The notes under the pieces were generated by a model. That model was not told the origin of the DNA, did no database searches, and saw only the letters and a list, made by a program, of their open reading frames with translations. The position numbers and the translations under genes were made by a program. This document shows positions 9,878-19,510 of a stretch of 21,778 nt of DNA, piece by piece. This DNA is from Apostichopus parvimensis (lineage: Eukaryota; Echinodermata; Holothuroidea; Aspidochirotida; Stichopodidae), in the NCBI GenBank assembly GCA_000934455.1, contig KN894530.1, positions 1 to 21,778 of the forward strand, in the 5' to 3' direction. The stretch's first letter is position 1; the number at the start of each line of letters is the position of its first letter.

Positions 9878-10482
9878 ATATATGATATATTCTGCACGTT
9901 TCGGTTTCTGTGCAACCTGGTATTTTTTTTTCATCAATGATTCTCTAGGTTTCTAACAATCGCTACTGTCCCCCTCCTGACCCCTCCCTGACCCCGCCTC
10001 TCCTTGATGGGTAGCATTGTCTACAAAGTTTCCCATTGACTATGAACACTAACTTTAGTGTGGTTTCTCTAGTCACTTATTTAAGTGTAAATTTGTACAG
10101 TTCCTGTTTAAATGGTACCTGAGAGAAACGTTATATTGAATTTAAACACTACAATGTTCTGTATGTACATATATACATTTTGTCCATTAGTGTAAGATAT
10201 GCAGTTATGAATAGACTAGTAGCGCATCGAGATGTTTTTAATGTTTCTTGTGCTTTATAAGAACTGTATATTATTATTAGTTATGTTTTTGTTTTTTAAG
10301 ACAATGTGTATTTCATTCAAGAAAGACCAGACTTTTCATCTTTAAGCTGCTTTACAATTGCTACGTTACAAAATTGCCCAAAATTTCCCCTTCAGCATCC
10401 GTTTGATAAGAATTGAACGTTCACTTGTCAAACAGCAAATACATGTACCCCGGCTTTCTTGGAAGTTATATTTATGTTTGGC
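9878..10482. other. Non-coding sequence up to the gap
   Basis: Apart from a cytosine-run motif (9970-9995) the stretch is AT-rich and featureless. Frames that run into the N block are artefacts of translating N. Confidence 0.5.
9970..9995 (-). other. Predicted G-quadruplex motif on the minus strand
   Basis: Cytosine runs of 5, 4, 3 and 4 bases are separated by 6, 1 and 3 bases on the plus strand. Read on the minus strand this fits the G3+N1-7 rule. Any structure or role is inference. Confidence 0.5.
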
Positions 10483-11352
10483 NNNNNNNNNNNNNNNNNN
10501 NNNNNNNNNNNNNNNNNNNNNNNNNNNNNNNNNNNNNNNNNNNNNNNNNNNNNNNNNNNNNNNNNNNNNNNNNNNNNNNNNNNNNNNNNNNNNNNNNNNN
10601 NNNNNNNNNNNNNNNNNNNNNNNNNNNNNNNNNNNNNNNNNNNNNNNNNNNNNNNNNNNNNNNNNNNNNNNNNNNNNNNNNNNNNNNNNNNNNNNNNNNN
10701 NNNNNNNNNNNNNNNNNNNNNNNNNNNNNNNNNNNNNNNNNNNNNNNNNNNNNNNNNNNNNNNNNNNNNNNNNNNNNNNNNNNNNNNNNNNNNNNNNNNN
10801 NNNNNNNNNNNNNNNNNNNNNNNNNNNNNNNNNNNNNNNNNNNNNNNNNNNNNNNNNNNNNNNNNNNNNNNNNNNNNNNNNNNNNNNNNNNNNNNNNNNN
10901 NNNNNNNNNNNNNNNNNNNNNNNNNNNNNNNNNNNNNNNNNNNNNNNNNNNNNNNNNNNNNNNNNNNNNNNNNNNNNNNNNNNNNNNNNNNNNNNNNNNN
11001 NNNNNNNNNNNNNNNNNNNNNNNNNNNNNNNNNNNNNNNNNNNNNNNNNNNNNNNNNNNNNNNNNNNNNNNNNNNNNNNNNNNNNNNNNNNNNNNNNNNN
11101 NNNNNNNNNNNNNNNNNNNNNNNNNNNNNNNNNNNNNNNNNNNNNNNNNNNNNNNNNNNNNNNNNNNNNNNNNNNNNNNNNNNNNNNNNNNNNNNNNNNN
11201 NNNNNNNNNNNNNNNNNNNNNNNNNNNNNNNNNNNNNNNNNNNNNNNNNNNNNNNNNNNNNNNNNNNNNNNNNNNNNNNNNNNNNNNNNNNNNNNNNNNN
11301 NNNNNNNNNNNNNNNNNNNNNNNNNNNNNNNNNNNNNNNNNNNNNNNNNNNN
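10483..11352. other. Assembly gap (870 N)
   Basis: Every base from 10483 to 11352 is N, so the length is 870. This is not a fixed-size placeholder such as 100, so the size was probably estimated from linking reads. The large open frames that span it on both strands come only from unread bases and are not genes. Confidence 0.99.
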
Positions 11353-12385
11353 CAATCCGCTACTTCACTTTTACAGCGAGAAAATTGTAACTGATAGTTT
11401 TTAATGGAATAGATGTGTTTAGTAGAATGTTTCTTGTGAAAATAATATTGGTGGGGCTATGTTATAAAGTAAACTTTGTTGAACACTTCTGGTAAACGAC
11501 CAAATTGTAGAAGAGACTGAACTTCTTTATGCTTACCTTCAAAAGTTTTGTGGAATCTATAAACAAGTCTGTGAAATTGTTAAACAGAACATTTAATTTC
11601 AATTGTGTCATGTACAGTATTGTGACAAAATTGAATCGCCCTCCTACTACAATGCATGCATACTGCTCTTTTAACAGCATTCACATTACCTCAAACTAGA
11701 TCTCTGAGTTATACTGTATGTGTGCTTGTTTGCAATGTTAGCATTTCTGGCATGGCGCCCTCTATTAAGAATTACTAAACCAGAATTACTCCATATAGGA
11801 ACTTACTGACTGCCCTCTATTTATTTCTCAATTTATACCCTGGATTTTGCACATCAACATGGAAGAGTTGTCGTCAAGGTTTCAAATTTAATCAAATCCA
11901 TCAGTAATTTCTGAGCAGCATTTTAACTTAATCAACTGCTTTCCACATCTTCCTGCTGTTAGAATAAATTTCGTGTTGATCATCCAAATGAAAAAAGGAA
12001 AAAATGTTGAAATCTATGTACATCTTAATTATACCGAGAATTACCCTGTATCTTAGGGGTTTGGCTACCTGGAGGTAAAAGACACTGAGCTGAGATCGTT
12101 AAGTTTCAAATTTTATTCAGGTAAAACCTGCCCAAGGTTGGCAGTCTTTCTCTCGTTCTCAGTTGGTCTTTGCAAGACAATTCAATAAATATGTGTGTGT
12201 TGCAAGTATATATAGTTTTTAATCCAGTGTTGCTGCTGTTGCTGTAATCCTTGAGATAGAACATTCCCTTTTGGCACATTTTATCAAAGCTTGGAAGTGA
12301 TTATGTGGAGAGCAGATTGGATTAAAAAAATCTTGCGAAGAGACCAATACTGGCAACTTACAAGTATTTATTTTTCCCAATGTGA
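11353..12385. other. Non-coding sequence after the gap
   Basis: The words gcgccctcta (11755-11764) and gccctcta (11812-11819) recur 55 bases apart, with a short agaattact duplication between them. Minus-strand frames of 72 codons (11462-11680) and 70 codons (12219-12431) show no recognisable domain. The second overlaps the start of the 84-bp repeat copy. Confidence 0.45.
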
Positions 12386-12470
12386 AAGACCAGATGAAAA
12401 GAGAAGAATTCAATTTTCCATATGTTATCATGTCAAAATTTTGGTGGAGTGAATTTTCAGAGGCTCATTA
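12386..12470 (+). repeat. 84-bp dispersed repeat, copy 2
   Basis: It matches 9794-9877 throughout, except that the T run in gaattttcag (12451-12460) is one base longer. That insertion shifts the reading frame that is open in copy 1. Flanks on both sides are unrelated to those of copy 1, and no clear target-site duplication is visible. Such high identity contrasts with the decayed state of the other repeats in the window. Confidence 0.85.
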
Positions 12471-12491
12471 TAAATGCATGTTATGTTTGCA

Positions 12492-12514
12492 ATTTTGCAT
12501 ATATATTGCAAAAT
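12492..12514. repeat. Perfect inverted repeat, 8-bp arms
   Basis: attttgca (12492-12499) is followed after 7 bases (tatatat) by its reverse complement tgcaaaat (12507-12514). It starts 22 bases after the end of the 84-bp repeat copy 2. AT-rich dyads of this size arise readily by chance. Confidence 0.5.
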
Positions 12515-13133
12515 GAAAATTTCATAATTTTTACTATTGAATTAGTAAAATCTTTGTTTTATTGAGAGCAAGTGGATATAAATTATACCCTTTTGGTCCA
12601 AAATTATGTAAGCAATAACCTAAACAATGAGTGTAATAATGCTCCACTCGCCATCTGTATTTGCTCAAGTACAAACCTGTGAAGTCTTTCTTAATTTTTG
12701 AAAAACAAAATGTGCAATGAACTGAAATCATGCATTAGTTTGGCTGTAAAACAAATACTATGAACATTTTTCGTTCATATTTTAAAATTTATGCAAAGTT
12801 GGTCAACAGTCCTCAGTAGTACAATTGTAATGAAACTGTTTTTAGCTGACAGTAGACAATACTTCTTATTTCTCTGATAAAATGCTCTATTTGGGTAACA
12901 AAGTTTTTTAACCTGTTAGTGGATGGTTCTTTCCACATACTAATAGCACTACAGAGTAAATGAAGTCTCTCAGTGAAAAACCCTTTAGTAAAGACATGCT
13001 TCCAATTACACCTATAAAAATTCAATTTTTAACAAAGAAGGGTCTTAGTTATTCTACTGTAATTTCAGCAAAATATGAAGGTTATAGTTTATAAAAAATA
13101 AAAGTGCTGTAAGAATGACTTGGAGTTCATAAA
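12515..13133. other. Non-coding AT-rich stretch
   Basis: Two minus-strand frames (12534-12731 and 12813-13025, 65 and 70 codons) are unrecognised and resemble chance frames in AT-rich DNA. Nothing else is supported. Confidence 0.45.
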
Positions 13134-13153
13134 GGGAGGGGGGAGGGGCGGGG
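13134..13153 (+). other. Strong predicted G-quadruplex motif
   Basis: Guanine runs of 3, 6, 4 and 4 bases are separated by single-base loops (a, a, c). Single-base loops are known to favour very stable parallel quadruplexes. The motif is followed by ggtgg. Formation and effect in the cell are inference. Confidence 0.65.
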
Positions 13154-14689
13154 AGGTGGAAAAACTTGTCTAAAGTAAAATTCCCAATTGTTCACCTATT
13201 GAAAGTTGTACTGAAATTTAATCCCATCTGATATTCAAATTACATGCAATCACAATTGGGCTATCCCTGACATTTTCAGGGAGGGTGCATCCGTCCAACT
13301 ACCTCTCAGCCCCTCTCTGCCTACCTCTGCTCCCTATGTCCGTCCCATTTCAGGATATGTCCAACCTCTCAGCACCCTTCAGCCCTTTTCACGACCAAGT
13401 TACACATGTCAGACTGAAAGAAAAAATTCTCCATTGTCTGGTGTTTTCTTTCGACAAACAGAATTTAGCAGCTCTCAAGTGAGATTTCACAATAAACAAA
13501 AATGTAACGAGCACAAAGGAAACTGTGTCAACACATTTTGAGAAACATGCCCGCAGGGGTGACAATCTTGGTGTGTTATGTATCTCTCAATCATTGGTCG
13601 AAAAGAACAGCGCACCACTTCTGCCATCAGATATGTAGGTGGCTTTGGAAGATTATGGAGACTATAATCCAGTCCCAAGGAAATGCCAGAACGGTTGAGA
13701 AAGCTGTCAGGCTCATGCAGACAAATTTAAATCTTGTTCAAATAGGACACATTCTCGTTTATGTAGTTTGATCGATCTACTGTTGTCAAATCCTGGTAGA
13801 CTTTGGATAAAAATATTGGATGTATTTCTAGATGCCTTCATGTGCATGTCGTGTGTCATGGTTGGATTAAAATATTTTGCCGTTTGATATTGACCGACAT
13901 AATTATGATGTTAATTATTTGGTATCTCTAGGAAATAAAGACAAACTATAGGGGAGGGGGGGAAGAAATGGCTTGCAATGATTGCATGCATATTTTGCAA
14001 AGTTACATATTATAAAAATATATATGGAAAGGAAATTCAAACTTTCAAGGTGAGTTTGAAAGAGTTTTTTTCATCAATGAATACAAATAGAAAACAAAGA
14101 GAATTTCAAATCTTTTGTCTCATCTGGATGTCTTAATTGTCACATCAAAGTTATTGTTTTCTAATAATCTTCAGTTTCAGAAGGCCTGACCATGCTAGCA
14201 GTTATTTTCTAGCCTATTGGTTGAGTGAGTACTTAAAACAGTCATTTAAGTAGGCTATGAATTGAAGTGGCCCCCAAAATCTCAGGTGTTGGAATGTGAC
14301 CCTCAGTCAGCTGTCATCCCTGGGATATGAAATTACTTTCATAAAAGTTGGTAAGCACCATATTTATCTGACAAGCCACACTTCCACTGACCTGGTAGGA
14401 CACTTCCCATCACTCACTTGGTTGAGTTACCCTACAAGCCGGTACAGCACACTGTTGTGTCTAGTAGTCCATGGCAAACCTGTGTCATGTCAGGGGCTTT
14501 TAGAATGTGATATCATAAACATGTAGGAATGATATATTGGAGAATTCTGTAATGGAGGATATCCAATCTTCAAGATGGTGCATGTTAGCTGGTATTGTTT
14601 TTCTAACTATTGGGTGCTATATATACATATTTTTATACCCTGCAATACTGATTCATTTACTCAATTGTCTATAAGGTCTTTAAAATACT
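13154..14689. other. Non-coding stretch with a pyrimidine-rich patch and small frames
   Basis: Pyrimidine-rich sequence at about 13290-13390 loosely resembles the dispersed family but was not assigned to it. Frames of 65, 77 and 76 codons (13285-13482, 13538-13771, 14296-14526) and one of 63 codons on the minus strand show no recognised domain. A run of seven G's lies near 13960. Confidence 0.4.
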
Positions 14690-14856
14690 TCCCCTCTTCA
14701 TCCCCTTTCTGCCCTCCCATTCAGTTTAGAGAAAACTGGCAAGGTTACATATAAGCACCGCCCCTCACTCTCTCCCTCTTTAATAAGTATTATCGCATGT
14801 AAATCCCCTTCCCCACTAGTACACCTCCCCCTTTGTACACCTCCCCCCCTCCATGT
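14690..14856. repeat. C-rich low-complexity region
   Basis: Repeated ccc and cccc runs with tct spacers fill this stretch. It includes a short tandem pair, gtacacctccccc, at about 14819 and 14835. Runs are too widely spaced for a canonical quadruplex on the minus strand. I read it as a decayed polypyrimidine repeat. Confidence 0.6.
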
Positions 14857-15856
14857 GTAGTAACTTTGGAAGATTCTTTAATATGAAGAGACTTTAATAA
14901 TAATGAACTCAAACTTGCTAGATTTGCGAAGATGGCCAAAATGCTTTGAAAACAATTTTTGAGCATATCTTTGGCCTTGCGGTCAAGACCAGGTCTCAGC
15001 TATCAATCAATTATATACTCCATCTCATTCTGCTGAGCAGAGTGCTAATCAGTTGTATTTTTTAATCAGATTTTCATCTGTTCCAATCTAACAGTTGTTG
15101 ATCACCATCTTGTCTCAGCTTCATAGTTTTCAATTCCTTTTCAATTTTGATTTGGGAGGGGGAAGGGGCAGGTCTTTGTTCTGACTTGTGCCCGTTGTTA
15201 AAGGGCTATTCAGGGGTAGATATATCAGTTGCATGAATTGCCACAGTAGTTTCCTCACCCTTCGCTGTTAATAAAGTGTGATATCTACAAGAATAATGCA
15301 CATGTACACAAACTTGCAAGCAATGTCTATGCTATCTGCCCTCTAATAGCTTTACCTGTAATAAAACAAGACAGCCAAAAACTTAAGGTAAAAAAACAGT
15401 GGAAAAGTCTTTGTATTAGTAGTCACTTGGAGAAATCTCTGCTTGTTCAACTTCAAGAGTTAACTTTACTTCTTAACTGTTACATTCTGCGTTTAAAAAA
15501 AACTTTTTACTTTTTGACTCGATCCCGTTTTAGGCGTTTTTTCCCCTCCGCTCATTTGAATTGCAAAGCAAAAGTCACTGCAAAACACTTGAGGGCATTT
15601 TCTCGCAACAAGCTTTTATCGTTAATTATGACTAATTGGAAGTTTGTCTTTCTTCGGATGAATGTTGGGACCACGGAAAGAAATACACTCATTAATTAGA
15701 TTTACCCTGTTATGGCCCAATTTATGTCAAATCTTTTCGTAGATATGTGATATGTCTGAAAGCCTCCCTGGGAAAATTGAAGTTTAAACATTTTCTGAAT
15801 GACAGTAGTGCCTTAAAGGTAGCATGTTACGCACTACTTTTAAACTTTTAAACAAT
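14857..15856. other. Non-coding stretch with one unrecognised 90-codon frame
   Basis: The frame at 15427-15699 (plus) encodes a basic peptide with no domain I recognise, crosses a 7-base A run, and has no supporting context. Just upstream, 15150-15172 is G-rich but does not meet the quadruplex rule. No gene is called. Confidence 0.4.
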
Positions 15857-15870
15857 GAGAGAGAGAGAGA
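15857..15870. repeat. (GA)7 microsatellite
   Basis: Seven perfect GA dinucleotides. Confidence 0.85.
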
Positions 15871-15906
15871 CGAGGCAGTAAACACGTTGAAGCTTTGCTT
15901 GAACAA

Positions 15907-15924
15907 CTGCTAGAAATCTAGCAG
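15907..15924. repeat. Perfect short hairpin
   Basis: ctgctag and ctagcag form a perfect 7-bp stem around the 4-base loop aaat. There is no T run after it and no histone-type stem-loop consensus, so I assign no function. Confidence 0.6.
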
Positions 15925-16170
15925 GTCAGTTACCTTTTTAAACAGCAACTGTTTATTAGACTCATTTGAAGGGTTTGTCAAACTTTGTGATATTTCTAGT
16001 GTCCCTGTATCGTGCATAATCGAGTCTGTTTTACCAGTTTATTTGATACATTGTATTTTATTTTAAATCAAGTTTTCCCAACTCTATAATGAAGTGTCTG
16101 TTGGGCTCGATGTTAAATTCTCTTTTCTTATGATCAGTGTATGACCAAAGATACAAGTTATGCTCAGATA

Positions 16171-16201
16171 TTGACTGACTGAGTCACAGTGTGACAGTCA
16201 A
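16171..16201. promoter_or_regulatory. Nested dyad containing an AP-1-type heptamer
   Basis: ttgactg (16171-16177) pairs with cagtcaa (16195-16201). Between them lies the palindrome tcacagtgtga (16184-16194). The heptamer tgagtca (16180-16186) matches the AP-1 (Fos/Jun) consensus exactly. A 7-base match is expected several times by chance in a window this size, so only the combination with the dyad makes it worth listing. Confidence 0.3.
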
Positions 16202-16533
16202 ACATGAAAACTGTCACTATATTTCTGGACCCCTAATTTATGTAAAGACCTTGTATACAGAAAGATAAGGAGTGCTTTAAATGAATAACCGCCCCCCTTG
16301 AACTTCTCACCCCCATACTTTTTATCCCCCCTTGTGCCTTTTTATGAACTTCTTCTTTGACTATTATATGTAACTATTAATATATCTAGGGTGGTAAAAA
16401 TGAGCTGATAATACAGTGCACACACCTATCCAGTTTTATACTCTATAGAATGTGCTTAGTTGATTTAAACAATATGGTAGCATATTTTATTTTAGCTATT
16501 ATTAATTGTAATCAGTTTAAACTTGATGAAGGT
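16202..16533. other. AT-rich sequence with scattered C runs
   Basis: C runs of 5-6 bases occur near 16293, 16311 and 16326. No gene or organised repeat is seen. Confidence 0.45.
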
Positions 16534-16569
16534 GGGTAAGGGGTTAAGTGGGTGGGGGGGGGGGGGGGG
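16534..16569 (+). other. G16 run and predicted G-quadruplex
   Basis: Runs ggg (16534-16536), gggg (16540-16543), ggg (16550-16552) and sixteen G's (16554-16569) have loops of 3, 6 and 1 bases. Long G runs are unstable during replication and hard to sequence, so the exact run length may be uncertain. Confidence 0.65.
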
Positions 16570-16880
16570 TTGGAGAGAAGGAAACAGAATTAAATATTTG
16601 GTACATGTCACTCTGCTTTGTTAAAGTCGGTAATGTTTTGCTATTTGTGTTGCGCATTTGTATCTATCAATGATCATTTGATGACAGTGACGACGATAGA
16701 GGAGGATAGGTCGCGATGCTTTTAATCCATGATGGAAATCCTCAGAGCAGAATGGATCAACTTTTCTATGATTACACCTCAAAATGACCTTTTCAGAAAT
16801 ACCTTTTGAGGTAATTTTTAGTTACCTGTTGAGTTCAGTTGCATTTACTGTTCAAGCTGTTACCAATATTTTACTGTATA

Positions 16881-16945
16881 ACTTCACTCCTCCCTTACCT
16901 GTCTCTCCCTGAACATCTGCACTTTCGTATCTACCTAAACTACAC
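16881..16945 (+). repeat. Dispersed repeat family, copy C
   Basis: The stretch begins acttcactcctcccttacct and continues through ctgcactttcg and tatctacctaaacta, matching copy A across its length with roughly one difference in four bases. Sequence after it (16960-17040, gcactgcaccctca and so on) resembles the region downstream of copy B. This supports a longer parental element of which only fragments remain. Confidence 0.5.
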
Positions 16946-17651
16946 TATCCGAACATTTTAGCACTGCACCCTCACTATCCAGGCCACTGCCGGGCCACGG
17001 GCCACTTACTCTTCCTTCCAAATCTACCATTCAGAAGTCAACTACACGGTTTTTTCTCAGTGGATTATTCACGTATACATTCCAAACTATCCGTAAATCG
17101 TATGATCCCATAGTCCATGTATACGTACCCATACGTAACCAGTGCTACTACTGTACTAATAGTTTCAATCTACGTTAAAAAAAAAGAAAACAACCTTGAT
17201 ATTCCACTATACCGTCATTCTGACCTTTTGTTCATGAATGATATTCCAATAGTTTAATTTATTCTGATATGAGAATTGAAAAATACAATCTTCTCTGACC
17301 ATAATTCTAAGTTTTCTGCAAATTTACACATCTATATATAAAGTAAAAACTATGATAATAATTTACAAAATTACATCATATCTCATCCATATTAGTTTCT
17401 GCTTTTTTTTTATTACCCACAGGCAGTGACTAAAAACTCACTGACTCGTGTTGCACTTACCAAAATATCATGTCGAAGTTGAGTTAATAGTTAAAAATAT
17501 AAATAAAGATAAGAAAAGATATCTTTGTATGCAGGCAAAAAACTTCTCGTTCTAAGTAGTCGTTTGTTGTGTGGGTACTTAAAATGAAATTATCCTGCTT
17601 TCCAGCAAATTTGAATATTTCGTGAAGGTGAGTGCACTCTCTGCAGTGTAT
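16946..17651. other. Non-coding AT-rich stretch
   Basis: The first part continues the weak similarity after copy C. The rest is AT-rich with short A and T runs. The 81-codon minus frame at 17484-17729 runs through the AAT-rich tract and is not credible as a gene. Confidence 0.45.
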
Positions 17652-17702
17652 TAACGTGTAATAAAAATAATAAAATAAATAATAATAAAATAATAACGTG
17701 TA
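17652..17702. repeat. AAT-rich tract flanked by 9-bp direct repeats
   Basis: taacgtgta occurs at 17652-17660 and again at 17694-17702. Between them is a tract made almost only of ataa, aata and aaaat words. This could be an A-rich insertion bounded by a target-site duplication, or a microsatellite within a short tandem duplication. Confidence 0.6.
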
Positions 17703-19458
17703 TTGTAATATCGTAGACATATGAGGCAATGAGTAATTTTGTTCATATAGGCTTCTTATTAGTGCTAAGAAAAGAGAAAAATGAGAAAAGGGAGATCAAT
17801 ACATAATTTATTAGGTTTATGGAAGCAGCCAAGTCAAATGTACTATTTATTGCATTGTAAGATATGCTGGCTAAATATTTTTATTTTAAAAATGTTGAAT
17901 ATCGCTTGAGCAGGGTGGATCTTGGAATCGACCTTTGCCTTTTTTGTGAATCAAGACTTTGAATCTTAAGTCCCGCTTTGGCAAAGCTTTTTAGAATGAC
18001 ACTATGTGGAAACTCACCTTTGCATTATTATTGAAGAGTTTTAAATATTATATTATTATTTTTTTGAAATATCATACTGGTGAACTTGTATGGCAGTTGT
18101 AGCTGCTTTGTCTTTAGTTGATAAAGGGATGCTTGCTAGTAGTACTGTTCATAGAAATATTCAATTGTTACAGTGGAAGGAATCGGGGGGGGGGGAGTCA
18201 TAAGACAAAAGATTCGATTAATGAGGTAATTTTGACAAGAATAGGAATCAGCTCACGTGTCGTTGTCCCCTATCAAACAGTCTTAGTCGTTGACAAAGAA
18301 CAAAGGAAATCTGGCATTTTCTCCGCATTGTCGGAACTTGATGATTTTTCTTTTTTGTTAGACCGTCAGTACTTTCTTGTGTACATATTATTAGTATCAA
18401 CGACACACCTGGCTGTGTTTTTTTTTTTTTTATCCCTGTCGCTTTTTGTTCTTTGTGTTCCTTTTGTCAAAATGCAGTTCCTTTTTTTCAAACCGGATAA
18501 AGAATGAAGCACTCGGTACAGATGATCGTCAGACTAGATGTGAATGATAAGAGACTTCACTTCAAAATAGTCAAAAACCACGCGGAGTGGCTTTGTTCAT
18601 CGATTTTTTTTTCACGTGGCACTTCTCGATAGTGTTTGCAATTGTGTCGAGATATCGAGCTATGGATATAAATGTCTCAAAATATTATGACGATTTTATT
18701 TCCATTTGAAGAAGAAAGGGAAAAATTTGTGTACTGTGTGTGTCATCTATTGAACATGAATATGATGAAGGCTATAACCTTTGAATAACTAACAATAAAA
18801 CAAACTTTTCTAGATATTAAATTCATCGTGAGTCATATTCACTCCCTCAATTTTTCTGTTGTTTTGAATGAAAACGCCTAAGAATTATGAATTGAATAGG
18901 GCGGTGGCAGAAGTGATATATTAGGTCTCATTTGATCATGGTTTCTACACGTAAGAAAATGAAGAAATTGCAGCAGAAGCGTGACCAACAGTTAGGTCTA
19001 CTTTATGGCTGGTGTGATATATGCTAGATTCCTGTGATTTGATCAAGTGCTGTCTTACAATAGAGACATAAATTGTAACTTGGTCCTTACTTTACAAAAT
19101 ATTTGTTCTCAACATAAATAAATTAAAGTTGTTCAAAATTTGGACATTTTCCAGATTTTCTTCATCTGAACGAAAAGGATCATTTTTGCAAATAATATTG
19201 TAGATGACAATTAATACTAATTAAGTGATTTTTTTGTCAAATTGATTAATTGAACCGATGTTGTAATTGTCGTACAATTATGAACATGCAACAGACTGAA
19301 GAAGTGAAGTTGACTTAACTGCTTAGGCTCTTGTCTACTCGGAACAACAACTCTCTCTTATCAACAACAGCAAAATGCAACATTGCACAACAACAGCACT
19401 TTAGTGTCAACAGCTGTCAACATCTGTATCTTGTTGAGAGCCAAATGCTCTAATATCT
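17703..19458. other. Non-coding stretch with G11 and T14 runs
   Basis: A run of eleven G's lies at 18185-18195 and fourteen T's at 18418-18431. The longest N-free frame in the window (18118-18507, 129 codons) passes through both, which gives GGG and FFFFF in the peptide. I recognise no domain, so I do not call it a gene. The remaining sequence is AT-rich. Confidence 0.45.
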
Positions 19459-19510
19459 CCCCTTCCCTCTCCCCCTTCCCTCTCCCCCTTCCCTCTCTCC
19501 CTTCCCCTCC
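19459..19510. repeat. 13-bp polypyrimidine tandem repeat
   Basis: The unit ccccttccctctc is repeated exactly three times (19459-19471, 19472-19484, 19485-19497), followed by a degenerate fourth unit to 19510. The plus strand is pure pyrimidine. The minus strand therefore carries closely spaced guanine runs that meet quadruplex rules, and the tract could also adopt a triplex. It falls inside an 84-codon frame (19383-19637) that is an artefact of the repeat. Confidence 0.85.

Noticed and set aside
10358-11404. Large open frames of 311-348 codons on both strands across the gap
   Set aside because: They exist only because the 870 N bases contain no stop codons. Real sequence covers only a few dozen codons at the ends.
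12037-12060. taccctgta, matching the seed of miR-10
   Set aside because: Only the first nine bases match, and the flanks do not fold into a precursor-like hairpin by eye.
13290-13390. Pyrimidine-rich stretch as a sixth copy of the dispersed family
   Set aside because: Shared words such as ctacctctc and cagcaccc are present, but order and spacing do not follow the other copies, so composition alone may explain it.
15427-15699. 90-codon basic open frame
   Set aside because: No domain, no splice or promoter context, and it includes A and T homopolymers. It is probably chance.
17910-17945. Minus-strand ggtcgattcc, similar to a tRNA-type B box
   Set aside because: It lacks one base of the GGTTCGANTCC consensus, no A box is found at the right distance, and no cloverleaf can be drawn.
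18118-18507. Longest N-free open frame, 129 codons
   Set aside because: It passes through an 11-base G run and a 14-base T run, matches no family I recognise, and a frame of this size can arise by chance over some 21 kb read in six frames.
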